The notes: generated by a model from the sequence alone, not told the origin. A stretch of 32,829 bases of DNA from CAZTVF01 sp964616985 (GCA_964616985.1 CAZTVF010000060.1:1-32829); one strand, 5' to 3'; positions 16,648-24,294 are shown, counted from the stretch's first letter. Numbers and translations are program-made.

Positions 16648-17928
16648 ATGAAGATCGTCCTGATCGGAGCGGGCAGTTATGTGTTTGCGCCCACCGTGCT
16701 GCGCGACGCGCTGGCGGTGCACAAGCTGCAGGGCGTGACGCTGGCGCTGGTCGATGTGCGCATCGAGGCGGCCGAGGCGATGGCGGCGTTTGGCCGTCGT
16801 GTCGCCGCCGACTCCGGCGTCAAGGCCACCATCACCGCGGCCAGCGACCGCCGCGCCACCCTGGCCGGAGCCGATGCGGTCATCCTCTCGGCCGCCATCG
16901 AAGGCCAGCGCCGCTGGGAGATGGACCGCGAGGTGCTTCTTCGCTACCACATGCCCGACCAGGCCCGTGAATGCGGCGGGCTGGGCGGCCTGATGTACTC
17001 GCTCCGCTCCATCGAGCTCGCCCTGGCCGTCGCGCGCGACATGGCCGAGCTGTGCCCCAACGCCGTGCTGCTGAACGTGGCCAACCCGCTGCCGCGCGTG
17101 GTGACGGCCGTGAACAAGTACTCGCCCATCCGCTGCTACGGCTTCTGCTCGGCGGCGTTGCGCGGCGACGCCCGCTACGGCTGGCTGTCGGATGTGCTGG
17201 CCCGCCCGGCCGAGTCGCTCGACGTGGCCACCGCGGGCCTCAATCACATCGCCTGGCACATGTGGGTTCGCGACCGCGCCAGCGGGGCCGACCTGCTGGG
17301 CGACGTCGTAGCGAAGGTCCGCCCGCACACCAATTGGGAGACGAAACTGGCCGTGGGCATGTACGACGATCTCGGCATGTTCCCCGCGGGCAACCTGACG
17401 CACCAGGTTGAGTTCCTGCCGCCACTGCCCGGGGCGCACTATCACGACGTGTCGCCTTTCCATGGCAACCCCGACGAGCGCCGCCAGCGATGGCAGGACC
17501 TCGCCGATGCCGCCGCCGGCAAGATCGGCTGGCAGAAGCTCGTCGAGAATGGCAGCTGGGAGCACCCCGTCGACGTCGCGGTGGGGCTGGTGCTCAAGCG
17601 GCCGATCCACGTGCTGGCCCTGAACTTCCTCAACGACGGCAGCGTGCCCAGCCTGCCCGCGGGCCGCGTGGTCGAGGCGCCTGCGGATGTCACCGGCGGC
17701 GAGGTCCGCGGCTGCCGCATGCCCGCCTTCAGCCCCAAGGTGGCTGCGCTGCTGCGCGAACTGTCCGACGTGCACGAACTGGTCGCCCAGGCCGCCGCCA
17801 CCGGCGACCGCGCCGCCGCCCGCCGCTCCATCGAAATCGACCCCGCCATCGTTGACAAGGCCGCCGGCCTCGCCGCCTTCGACGAAATGCTCCCGCTGCA
17901 CCTGGACGTGCTGACGCGGTTCCGCTGA
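16648..17928 (+). CDS. GH4 NAD-dependent glycosidase with unusual metal-site motif (426 aa)
   Basis: Family 4 glycoside hydrolase, which cleaves alpha- or beta-glycosides by an NAD+- and Mn2+-dependent oxidation-elimination mechanism, in the cytoplasm. The Rossmann start MKIVLIGAGSYVFAP carries the NAD loop; NVANPLP (about 143-149), Cys167 in YGFCSAA and His200 in AGLNHIAW correspond to the family's conserved substrate and metal-binding positions. The residues after Cys167 (Ser-Ala-Ala) match none of the known specificity motifs (CHSV, CHEV, CHGx, CDMP, CNVP/CNIP). AAGGAG 5 nt upstream fixes ATG 16648; the open frame upstream of it is not used. It is followed after 148 bp, containing a large palindrome, by the GH130 gene in the same direction. 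Confidence 0.88.
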   Translation: MKIVLIGAGSYVFAPTVLRDALAVHKLQGVTLALVDVRIEAAEAMAAFGRRVAADSGVKATITAASDRRATLAGADAVILSAAIEGQRRWEMDREVLLRYHMPDQARECGGLGGLMYSLRSIELALAVARDMAELCPNAVLLNVANPLPRVVTAVNKYSPIRCYGFCSAALRGDARYGWLSDVLARPAESLDVATAGLNHIAWHMWVRDRASGADLLGDVVAKVRPHTNWETKLAVGMYDDLGMFPAGNLTHQVEFLPPLPGAHYHDVSPFHGNPDERRQRWQDLADAAAGKIGWQKLVENGSWEHPVDVAVGLVLKRPIHVLALNFLNDGSVPSLPAGRVVEAPADVTGGEVRGCRMPAFSPKVAALLRELSDVHELVAQAAATGDRAAARRSIEIDPAIVDKAAGLAAFDEMLPLHLDVLTRFR

Positions 17929-17940
17929 GAATACTGAACG

Positions 17941-18031
17941 CCGGTGCCATGCCGAAGCGTCGCGTTGTTTGCGACGCGCCGGCATGTTCGGCCGAGCATG
18001 CCGGCGCGAGTACGCTTCGGCATGGCCCCGG
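17941..18031. repeat. Multi-stem palindromic element between GH4 and GH130
   Basis: Outer arms 17941-17960 and 18012-18031 pair over 20 bp with one mismatch. Inside are two hairpins: GCGTCGC/GCGACGC (17957-17963 with 17971-17977) and a 12-bp perfect stem (17975-17986 with 17997-18008) closed by TTCGGCCGAG. Begins 12 nt after the GH4 stop. Resembles a paired REP/BIME or a small non-autonomous mobile element. Confidence 0.75.
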
Positions 18032-18076
18032 TGCGCCATGTTGACCGCCGCTGGCCGCCGCTTTACCATCAGCCCC

Positions 18077-19093
18077 ATGACAACCCAACCCACGCAAGCG
18101 GAGCTTCGTTCCTCGCCGGTGATCAAGCGGTATCCGGGCAACCCGATCCTGGCCAAGGAACATGTGCCGTATCCGGCCTCGCTGGTGTTCAACGCGGGCG
18201 TGACGAAGTACCAGGGCAAGTACGTCATGGTCTTCCGCAACGACGTCGCCCGCGAGTGGGGTAAGTGCAGTTGGGGCGCGGGCAACCCGTTCCTCGGAAC
18301 CAACCTCGGCATCGCCTATAGCGACGACGGCATCCACTGGACCGTCAGCCCCCGGCCCTGCTTTGAACTGCACACCGACGAGATTGTCCGCGTCTACGAT
18401 CCCCGCCTCACCGTCATCGATGGCCGATGCTACGTCTGCCTTGCCGTTGACACAAAGCACGGCATCCGCGGGGCGGTGGCCGTCACCGAGGATTTCGACA
18501 AGTTTGATATCCTCTCGATGACCGTGCCCGACAACCGCAACATGGTGCTTTTCCCCGAGCGGGTGAATGGCAAGTTCGTCCGCCTCGAGCGGCCTTTCCC
18601 GGTCTACAGCCGCGGCGGGCGCAACCGTTTCGACATGTGGCTGTCCGACTCGCCCGATCTGGCCTACTGGGGCAACTCGCAGCTGGTGCTCGGCGTGGAG
18701 GACCTGCCCTACGCCAACGACAAGATCGGCCCCGGCGCGCCGCCCATCAAGACCCCGCGCGGGTGGCTGACGGTGATCCATTGCGTCGACCTCGAGGAGA
18801 CTCGCGGCAAGAACGGCTGGGAGGAGCGCTGGCCCAAGCGGTACACGGCCGGCATCGCACTGCTGGATCTGCACGAGCCGTGGAAGGTGGTCGGCATGTC
18901 CAAGGCCCCGCTGATGACGCCCGAGACGCCGTACGAGACCGAGGGCTTCCGCGGCAACGTGCTGTTCCCCGGCGGCATGATCCTGGAGCCCGACGGCGAG
19001 GTCAAAATCTACTACGGCGCCGCCGACACCGTCGAATGCCTCGCCACCGCCCACGTGGATGATCTGCTCGCGCTGTGCACGGCAAAACGATAG
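18077..19093 (+). CDS. GH130 beta-mannoside phosphorylase-family protein (338 aa)
   Basis: Five-bladed beta-propeller of family GH130, whose members phosphorolyse beta-mannosides to mannose 1-phosphate (some are hydrolases), in the cytoplasm. Typical marks are KRYPGNPIL near the N-terminus (17-25), VFNAGVTKYQGKYVMVFRN (37-55), GIAYSDDGIHW (78-88), the conserved VYDPRLT with the catalytic-position Asp108, and RFDMWLSDSPDL (184-194). No signal peptide. ATG 18077 matches the family start, but no ribosome site is visible; the in-frame ATG at 18038 lies just past the palindrome and has none either. Same direction as GH4, so possibly one sugar-processing unit, although the palindrome may separate transcripts. 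The exact mannoside is unknown. Confidence 0.88.
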   Translation: MTTQPTQAELRSSPVIKRYPGNPILAKEHVPYPASLVFNAGVTKYQGKYVMVFRNDVAREWGKCSWGAGNPFLGTNLGIAYSDDGIHWTVSPRPCFELHTDEIVRVYDPRLTVIDGRCYVCLAVDTKHGIRGAVAVTEDFDKFDILSMTVPDNRNMVLFPERVNGKFVRLERPFPVYSRGGRNRFDMWLSDSPDLAYWGNSQLVLGVEDLPYANDKIGPGAPPIKTPRGWLTVIHCVDLEETRGKNGWEERWPKRYTAGIALLDLHEPWKVVGMSKAPLMTPETPYETEGFRGNVLFPGGMILEPDGEVKIYYGAADTVECLATAHVDDLLALCTAKR

Positions 19094-19124
19094 CCCAGCC
19101 TTGACCAGCGGTCGTCGGTATTCG

Positions 19125-19281
19125 GTAGGGTGTGCAGGTTCTGCCGCGCAGCGGCAGGTTCTGCACACGGAACGGGACGCGGCGTGGTGTGGCCCAAGAG
19201 CATTTCAACTCATCCTGCATCGTCGTCGCCGCGTCCCGTGTGCAGAACCCTCGCCTTCGGCGAGGAACCTGCACACCCTAC
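19125..19281. repeat. Four-stem palindromic element downstream of GH130
   Basis: Outer arms GTAGGGTGTGCAGGTTC (19125-19141) and its complement (19265-19281), 17 bp perfect. Inside are a 7-bp hairpin (19141-19157), a long stem of 11 plus 12 bp with a 5-nt bulge (19157-19184 with 19227-19249) and 42-nt loop, and a 7-bp hairpin (19249-19265). Read another way, two head-to-head REP units each bounded by GTGTGCAG/CTGCACAC. Its right arm supplies the TAG stop of the DUF72 gene. Confidence 0.8.
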
Positions 19282-20015
19282 GCCGGGACTGCTTTCGGCA
19301 TTCCCATCATCTGCCTGAGCGTCTGCGCGTTGCGGATGGCGTGGCAGCCGATGTCGTTGTTGAAGTAGGTGTAGACGTCGAGGCCGCGATCGACGAGGCC
19401 GCGGATGAATTCAGCCTGGCCGCTGAGGTAGCTGTCAGGGTAGTCGCCGCTGTATCGTCCGCCGCCGCTGCAGCGGATGTAAGCCCAGTCGGCCGTCACT
19501 TCCTGCGGATGGTCGGCGAGCATGTCGTGCACGCACAGGGCCGCGTTGTGCGATCGCAGCACGCGGTGCACGTCCTCGCATAGCCAGCTGGGGTCGCGGA
19601 ATTCCACCGCCCATCGATGTCGCCGCGGGCAGTCGCCCAGGAATTCATCGAGGCGCGGGGGGTTGGCGTTCCAGTGCGGCGGCAGTTGGATGAGGATGGG
19701 CCCCAGTTTCTCGCCCAGCCGCTCGACCGCGTCGAGGTAGCTCACCAGCGTGTCGCGGTGCCCCATCAGGCGGAAGCGATGCGTGAAGATCCGGTTGAGC
19801 TTCACGGCGAAATTGAAGCGGGCCGGGGTCCGCCGCCGCCACGACTCGCACACCTCGCCGCGGGGCATGGCGTAGAACGTGTTGTTGAGCTCGACCGTCT
19901 CGAAATGTGTGGCGTAGTATTCCAGCCACTCGCGCTGCGGCACCTGCGGCGGGTAGAACTCCTCCCGCCAGTGCTTGTACGAAAACCCCGACGTACCGAT
20001 ATATGCCCTGCCCAT
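19278..20015 (-). CDS. DUF72 (YecE-like) protein (245 aa)
   Basis: DUF72 TIM-barrel-like protein of unknown biochemical role. Family marks are MGRAYIGTSGFSYKHWREEF at the start, FETVELNNTFYAMP (about 38-51), FNFAVKLNRIFTH (67-79), LIQLPPHW (about 107-114), WAVEFRDPSW (135-144) and YTYFNNDIGCHAIRNA near the C-terminus. Length is normal for the family (about 240-290). The stop codon lies inside the right arm of the palindrome at 19265-19281, which may have trimmed the original end. No ribosome site precedes ATG 20015, and a TATAAT sits 6 nt upstream, pointing to a leaderless mRNA. Downstream of RNase R on the same strand, but 382 bp of repeats intervene. Confidence 0.88.
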   Translation of the reverse strand: MGRAYIGTSGFSYKHWREEFYPPQVPQREWLEYYATHFETVELNNTFYAMPRGEVCESWRRRTPARFNFAVKLNRIFTHRFRLMGHRDTLVSYLDAVERLGEKLGPILIQLPPHWNANPPRLDEFLGDCPRRHRWAVEFRDPSWLCEDVHRVLRSHNAALCVHDMLADHPQEVTADWAYIRCSGGGRYSGDYPDSYLSGQAEFIRGLVDRGLDVYTYFNNDIGCHAIRNAQTLRQMMGMPKAVPA

Positions 20016-20020
20016 GCACC

Positions 20021-20026
20021 ATTATA
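20021..20026 (-). promoter_or_regulatory. TATAAT, possible -10 box for a leaderless DUF72 mRNA
   Basis: A perfect TATAAT on the minus strand whose expected start point coincides with the ATG at 20015. The -35 position shows no recognisable box, so this is tentative. Confidence 0.35.
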
Positions 20027-20100
20027 GAGTCAAGCATCGCTGTGGCCGAAGGTCGTAGGAGGTCGCAGGCAGAAGGTCGTAGGTCGTAGGCAGTAGGTCG

Positions 20101-20170
20101 TAGGGGCAGTGGCACAACGTCGCGGTGCGGCCAGATCCTAGGGGCAGTGGGATAACGTCGCGGCGCGGCC
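20101..20170. repeat. Tandem 32-bp direct repeat and GGTCGTAGG microrepeats
   Basis: 20101-20132 and 20139-20170 agree at 29 of 32 positions, offset 38 bp. Just left, 20051-20103 is built from repeats of GGTCGTAGG with variants. It looks like repeat expansion, not a protein site. Confidence 0.7.
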
Positions 20171-20181
20171 ACGCGCGGTGC

Positions 20182-20205
20182 CACCCCCAAACTTGTTTGG
20201 GGGTG
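20182..20205. repeat. Palindromic hairpin CACCCCCAAAC / GTTTGGGGGTG
   Basis: 11-bp perfect arms with a 2-nt centre. Right of it, 20206-20397 has no gene; 20325-20360 carries a tandem-like stretch (TATCTGCGTTTATCCGCGTT) of the kind common between planctomycete genes. Confidence 0.65.
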
Positions 20206-20397
20206 CGATCAACCACCGACTCGATTGTCACCACAGTCTGGCCTTCTTCGCGGGCGAACGCTCACAGTTCGACAGTTCACGACAGACGCTTCCTTCGCCG
20301 CCACTATTTCGCCTGCCTGCTTCTGCTCTATCTGCGTTTATCCGCGTTCGTCCCTGCTATTTCTATTTGCTCAGCGGCACCGGCTCGCGAAGCAGCA

Positions 20398-22647
20398 TCA
20401 CCTCCGCGAGCGGCCGCGGCGGTTGTGCTTCTTGTGAGGCTGCTTCTTGCCGCCCTTGCCGTTGATCGCCAGCGGCTTGCGCGGGGCGCCGGCCTTGGGC
20501 GGCCGGGTGGCGCCCTTGGGCTTCTTGAACTTGCTGCCGGCGGGGGCGAGGTTCAGCTGGCGGCGGGCGACATCCACGGCTGCGATCGTCACCGTCAGCA
20601 CGTCGCCGATGCGGAAGGATTGCCCGCTCATTTCGCCGCGAACGCAGCCGCGACGGGCGTCCACTTCCCACCAATCGTCGCCGAGGTCCTGGAACCGCAC
20701 CAGGCCGTCCACCAGGAACCGCCGCGACTGCACGAACATGCCGAAGTTTGTCACCCCCGTGATCACGCCATCGAAGGTCTCGCCCACCTTGGTGGCCAGG
20801 AACTGCAGCACCAGCACTTCGCGCAGCTCATCCTCGGCGGCCTGGGCGCGTCGCTCGGCGCCCGAGCAGTGATCGCCCAGCTTGGTCAGCTCCGAAAGGT
20901 CCTCGGGCGGGCGCGTGCTCATGCGGCCGCGGCAGTAGTCGGCGAACAGCCGGTGCACCGTCAGGTCGGGGTAGCGGCGGATGGGGCTGGTGAAGTGGCA
21001 GTAGTGCTCGCTGCCGAGGGCGAAGTGCCCGATCTGCATCGGCGAATACACCGCCTGTTCGAATGTCTTGAGCACGGCCAGGTTCACCGCGAAGCTCTCC
21101 GGCCGCCCCTTCACCGTCTCCAGCAGGCGCTGGATGTCCTTGCGGCTGAGGTCGGCGGGCAGCTTGTGGCCGCACGCGTGGACAAACAGCGTCAGCTGCT
21201 TGGAGCCCTGCTGGTCGGGCGAGGGGTGGATTCGCCGCAGGCAGGGGCGGTTGAGGCGGTTCATCAGTTCGGCGACCACCTCGTTGGCCTCGACCATGAA
21301 CATCTCGATGATCGTGTGCGTGTAGGCCGTGTCCTCGGGGACGGCGTCGATGACGCGGTTGTCCTCGTCGAAGACCAGTTCCACGTCGGGCAGGTCCAGG
21401 TGGATCATGCCTGCCTTGCGACGGCGCGCCTCGATCACCCGCGCGACGCGGTCCATCCGCTGCACGAGTTCGACCACGGCCGGCGGGTAGTCGCCGCTGC
21501 GGCCGTCGATGATGTCCTGCGCCTGCGTGTACGTCAGTCGCCTGGCCGAGGCGATGACCGACTCGCAGTACCGGCTGGCGGTGCGGTTGCCCTGGGCGTC
21601 GTACTCGATGAACGCGGTCTTGCAGTAGCGGTTCTCGCCCTCCTGCAGCGAGCAGATGCCGTTGGACAGCACCTCCGGCAGCATGGGCACGACGCGGCGG
21701 GGGAAGTAGACGCTGGTGGCCCGCTGGCGGGCCTCCTTGTCCAGTGCGCTGCCGGCGGGGATGAAGTTGGACACGTCGGCGATGTGCACGCCCAGGACGA
21801 ACCCGCCGCCGGGCTTCTCGGTCAGGCTGATCGCGTCGTCGTAGTCGCGCGCGTCGGGCGGGTCGATCGTGATGATCGTCTCTCGGGTCAGGTCCTGGCG
21901 GCCGGTGAAGTCCTGGGGGTTGAACGCCTCCAGCGCGCGGCGGGCGTCTTCGAGGGCCTCGGGCGAGAACTTGTCCTCTAGGCCGTGCGCGCGGATGATC
22001 GACTGCGTCTCGACGGCCAATTGGCCCTGCTCGCCGAGGGTCTCGACGAGTACGCCGTTGGGCAGTTCGCCCTCGCCGCCGTAATGGATGATCTCGACGA
22101 CGACCTTGGCGCCGGCCTTGGGCCCGGCTGCCCCCACGTCGCGGATGACGATGGGGGTGGTCATCTGCTTGCCGTCGGGAATGACGAACCATGCGCCCTT
22201 GGCCCGCTCCAGCACGCCGACGAACTGGTTGCGCCCGCGGCGGATGATCTCGACGATCTGGCCGGACATCACGTCGCGGCCTTCGCGCTTGCCCTGCTTC
22301 TGCACGGTGGCGACGACGAAGTCGCCCGTCATGGCCCCGCCCGACGCGCCGGGCGGAATGAACAGGTCGCCGTGCGAGTTGGGCGTCTCGGGCACGACGA
22401 AGCCGAACCCGCGCGGGTTGGCTGTGTAATGGCCCGTCACGCGGTTGGCGATCTGCGGCAGCGTCAGGGCGTCCTTGGCGCCAAGGACGATGCGGCCGCT
22501 ATCGCGCAGGCGCTTGATCGCGTCGCGGAACGAGCCGTATTCCTCGTCGCTGACGCCCATCTGGCGTGCGAGCTGGCGGGGCTTGAGCGGCTGGTAGTCG
22601 CGTTCGGAAAGATACTTGAGAATTGCTTCGACATAACGTTCTGGCAT
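20398..22647 (-). CDS. rnr: Ribonuclease R (749 aa)
   Basis: Processive 3'-to-5' exoribonuclease of the RNase II/R family, acting on structured RNA in the cytoplasm. The N-terminal helix-turn-helix (about 1-65) is followed by cold-shock OB domains (TGHYTANPRGFGFVVPE, 71-87; second about 125-215). The RNB catalytic domain has IDPPDARDYDDAISL (261-275), whose Asp262, 268, 270 and 271 hold the metals, and HFTSPIRRYPDLTVHR later. An S1 domain (TFDGVITGVTNFGMFVQS, about 615-700) and a Lys/Arg-rich tail (HKKHNRRGRSRR) complete the architecture. Length is usual for RNase R. ATG 22647 has AAGGTGAA directly upstream. Confidence 0.95.
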   Translation of the reverse strand: MPERYVEAILKYLSERDYQPLKPRQLARQMGVSDEEYGSFRDAIKRLRDSGRIVLGAKDALTLPQIANRVTGHYTANPRGFGFVVPETPNSHGDLFIPPGASGGAMTGDFVVATVQKQGKREGRDVMSGQIVEIIRRGRNQFVGVLERAKGAWFVIPDGKQMTTPIVIRDVGAAGPKAGAKVVVEIIHYGGEGELPNGVLVETLGEQGQLAVETQSIIRAHGLEDKFSPEALEDARRALEAFNPQDFTGRQDLTRETIITIDPPDARDYDDAISLTEKPGGGFVLGVHIADVSNFIPAGSALDKEARQRATSVYFPRRVVPMLPEVLSNGICSLQEGENRYCKTAFIEYDAQGNRTASRYCESVIASARRLTYTQAQDIIDGRSGDYPPAVVELVQRMDRVARVIEARRRKAGMIHLDLPDVELVFDEDNRVIDAVPEDTAYTHTIIEMFMVEANEVVAELMNRLNRPCLRRIHPSPDQQGSKQLTLFVHACGHKLPADLSRKDIQRLLETVKGRPESFAVNLAVLKTFEQAVYSPMQIGHFALGSEHYCHFTSPIRRYPDLTVHRLFADYCRGRMSTRPPEDLSELTKLGDHCSGAERRAQAAEDELREVLVLQFLATKVGETFDGVITGVTNFGMFVQSRRFLVDGLVRFQDLGDDWWEVDARRGCVRGEMSGQSFRIGDVLTVTIAAVDVARRQLNLAPAGSKFKKPKGATRPPKAGAPRKPLAINGKGGKKQPHKKHNRRGRSRR

Positions 22648-22808
22648 AGTTCACCTTGATGGGTCGTGCGACGTGTAGCCAAGGGCATACAGCATGCCGC
22701 GCGACAATGTGGAAAGATACTTTATTCTTATGGGTTGAGGTTGGGCTGTTGGCGATCAGGATTCGGGTGTTGGCGACTTTAGGATTCGACCACCCGCGCT
22801 TCATTTCC

Positions 22809-22878
22809 GGGTGGCGGCCTTCCCAGGCTGCCGCCTGAAACGCTCGTTCGGGGCGGCGGCCTGGGAAGGCCGCCACCC
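22809..22878. repeat. Long hairpin of two inverted GGGTGGCGGC units
   Basis: 22809-22835 pairs with 22852-22878 over 27 bp with a single G-T wobble, around a 16-nt loop. Each arm is itself imperfectly palindromic and matches the single units at 7378 and 14337. It lies in the 255-bp gap between the HAD and RNase R genes, otherwise empty. Confidence 0.8.
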
Positions 22879-22902
22879 AAAACGAGGCCGTCGGCATTGT
22901 CT

Positions 22903-23664
22903 CTATATCCTCACGGCGGCCGCCTCGGCGGTCCGCCACGCGCTGTGCGGCAGGGGCGTCTCGGCCAGCAGGCGGAGCACCTCGGGGATGCTGCCCACGC
23001 GCGGGCCCGTCCAGGCGGCGGCTTCGGGCCGCTGCAGGACGATGCTCTCCTCGTGCGGCGCGCAGATCAGTGCCGCGTCCATGCCCACGGCCCGCGCGCC
23101 GGCGAGTTCGTTGCGGTTGCCGTCGGCCACATACAGGCAGCGGTCGGGCAGGACGCCCAGCCGCTCGCACGCCAGGCGGTAGAGGCGCTCGTCGGGCTTC
23201 TTGAGCTTCTCGACGCAACTGAAGACGCACGCGTCGATCCACGGGGCCATCGCGGTTACGGCAAAGGCCGCCGGCGTCTCCCACGAGCAATCGCTGATGA
23301 GGCCGATCTTGTGCCCCGTGGCGCGGAGCAACTGCAGCGTCTCGATCACGCCGTCGCGCGGCAGGAGGTTTTCGCGCGTGCACTGCATGCGGACCTCGTT
23401 AGCGATCGGGAGGCGGGAGGCGTCGTAGGCCAAGCCGAGCCGCCGGCAGACGTCCTGGAGGTTGTCCTCGAAGGAGGCGTATTGGCCCGCGGTGCGGCGG
23501 GCGCGCACGGCCTCGCACGTCCAGGCGTTCCAGAACGCCGGGCGGTCGATGCCGAAGATATCGGCCTGCAGGTGGACGATGTGGCGGTAGGCCGCCCCTT
23601 CGAAGTTGTCCACCAGCGTGCCGTACAGATCAAAGATTATCGCGTCGTACTTCATCACACACAT
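22903..23664 (-). CDS. HAD-superfamily hydrolase, dehalogenase/phosphatase type (253 aa)
   Basis: Haloacid dehalogenase-like hydrolase. Motif I is FDLYGTLVDN with nucleophile Asp12; the +2 position is Tyr instead of the phosphatase Asp, as in the 2-haloacid dehalogenase branch and some phosphatases. Motif II is ISDCSW (about 120-125), motif III the KKPDERLY lysine, motif IV YVADGNRNELAGA. An all-helical cap (about 20-90) lies between motifs I and II. Substrate unknown. The ATG at 23664 and the next in-frame ATG at 23655 are both possible; neither has a strong ribosome site, and the later one is closer to the usual family start. Followed by a palindrome and then RNase R on the other side; no operon evidence. 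Confidence 0.85.
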   Translation of the reverse strand: MCVMKYDAIIFDLYGTLVDNFEGAAYRHIVHLQADIFGIDRPAFWNAWTCEAVRARRTAGQYASFEDNLQDVCRRLGLAYDASRLPIANEVRMQCTRENLLPRDGVIETLQLLRATGHKIGLISDCSWETPAAFAVTAMAPWIDACVFSCVEKLKKPDERLYRLACERLGVLPDRCLYVADGNRNELAGARAVGMDAALICAPHEESIVLQRPEAAAWTGPRVGSIPEVLRLLAETPLPHSAWRTAEAAAVRI

Positions 23665-23781
23665 TCGCTTTCACAAACACTCTCGTCGCCCCGCGGGGCG
23701 AGCCGGGCTGCCTTTCCAGCCGCCCGCCGTGGGAGCCACCATCGGCCGCCACGAATACGAAGAAGAACAGAGTCGGGGTTT

Positions 23782-23928
23782 ATGGATTCAGTAGATTCAG
23801 GGGATCAGGAAAGAAGAAACTCAACTCTCTTTCAGGTTCACGCCGACGTCTGGGGCGCCGCGGCGCGATCTTCACCTGCTTTGTTTGGGCTCTTCTTTCT
23901 TCAATCTTCTTAATCCGTTGAATCCATG
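23782..23928. repeat. Diverged inverted repeat in empty spacer
   Basis: ATGGATTCA (23782-23790) and TGAATCCAT (23920-23928) are perfect; the next 25 or so bases inside each arm (GATTCAGGGGATCAGGAAAGAA against the complement of TTCTTTCTTCAATCTTC) still resemble each other. The spacer 23665-23985 has lower GC than its surroundings and no supported gene. Confidence 0.5.
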
Positions 23929-23987
23929 AATCACGCTCTCTTTCTGCTTCTTTCACTTCACAGACACTTCTCCCGCCTGGGAGTTCA

Positions 23988-24020
23988 TAAAACAAAAAAC
24001 CCGTTCCGGCTGGAACGGGT
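23988..24020 (-). terminator. Strong intrinsic terminator of the small transcription unit
   Basis: A 9-bp stem (23999-24007 with 24012-24020) capped by 4 nt, followed on the minus strand by TTTTTTGTTTT. This is the best terminator in the window and lies 28 nt after the stop of the 33-codon ORF. Confidence 0.88.
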
Positions 24021-24047
24021 CTTGGTGAATCATTCATGAATTCAGAT

Positions 24048-24149
24048 TCAGCGCGGCCTGTTCCTCCGGCATGCCATGCCGTGCAGCTGCGTCATACCGC
24101 CGCCGCCGCGGCAGATGGACGAAATCAAATTGTTGGTCGCGCTCATCAT
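24048..24149 (-). CDS. 33-codon ORF in an isolated, nearly leaderless small transcript
   Basis: Begins ATG-ATG at 24149, stops TGA at 24048. The peptide starts MMSATNNLISSICRGGGGM, has a second cysteine near residue 27 and ends in a basic tail (CRRNRPR). It has no membrane helix. The promoter's expected start (about 24151) leaves only a couple of bases before the ATG, so translation would be leaderless. Transcript length would be about 165 nt, ending at the terminator at 23988. The unit lies alone between the YlbF-family and HAD genes. It could be a real microprotein, a leader peptide or a small RNA with a chance ORF. No family recognised. Confidence 0.45.
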   Translation of the reverse strand: MMSATNNLISSICRGGGGMTQLHGMACRRNRPR

Positions 24150-24157
24150 GGAATCGA

Positions 24158-24185
24158 ATCGTAACACTTTCTCACGCCGTGTCAA
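24158..24185 (-). promoter_or_regulatory. Near-consensus sigma-70 promoter
   Basis: TTGACA (24185-24180), 16-nt spacer, TACGAT (24163-24158). Upstream is an A/T-rich AACGTTTTTC that could act as an UP-like element. It drives the small transcript ending at 23988. Confidence 0.75.
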
Positions 24186-24223
24186 GAAAAACGTTGAGAG
24201 GCTTCCATGCACGGAGAATCCAA

Positions 24224-24294
24224 GGGCCGGCTATCGCTCGCATTTCATCGCTGTTTGCTCATGGAAACGCTGAAACGCGAGCGACTTCGGGCCC
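24224..24294. repeat. Imperfect inverted repeat upstream of the small transcript
   Basis: 24234-24250 and 24268-24284 pair over 17 positions with two mismatches (TCGCTCGC core), bounded by GGGCC/GGCCC. Core shared with the repeat at 30027-30100 upstream of thiC. Confidence 0.55.

Noticed and set aside
16594..18312. Minus-strand open frame (572 codons) opposite GH4
   Set aside because: Antisense shadow; the plus-strand GH4 motifs are unmistakable and the antisense product has no family pattern.
20125..21981. Plus-strand open frame (618 codons) opposite RNase R
   Set aside because: Antisense shadow of a clearly identified RNase R with all catalytic residues.
23780..24037. 85-codon minus-strand ORF across the strong terminator
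   Set aside because: It would read through the terminator and the diverged inverted repeat, and its product is Arg/Glu low complexity.
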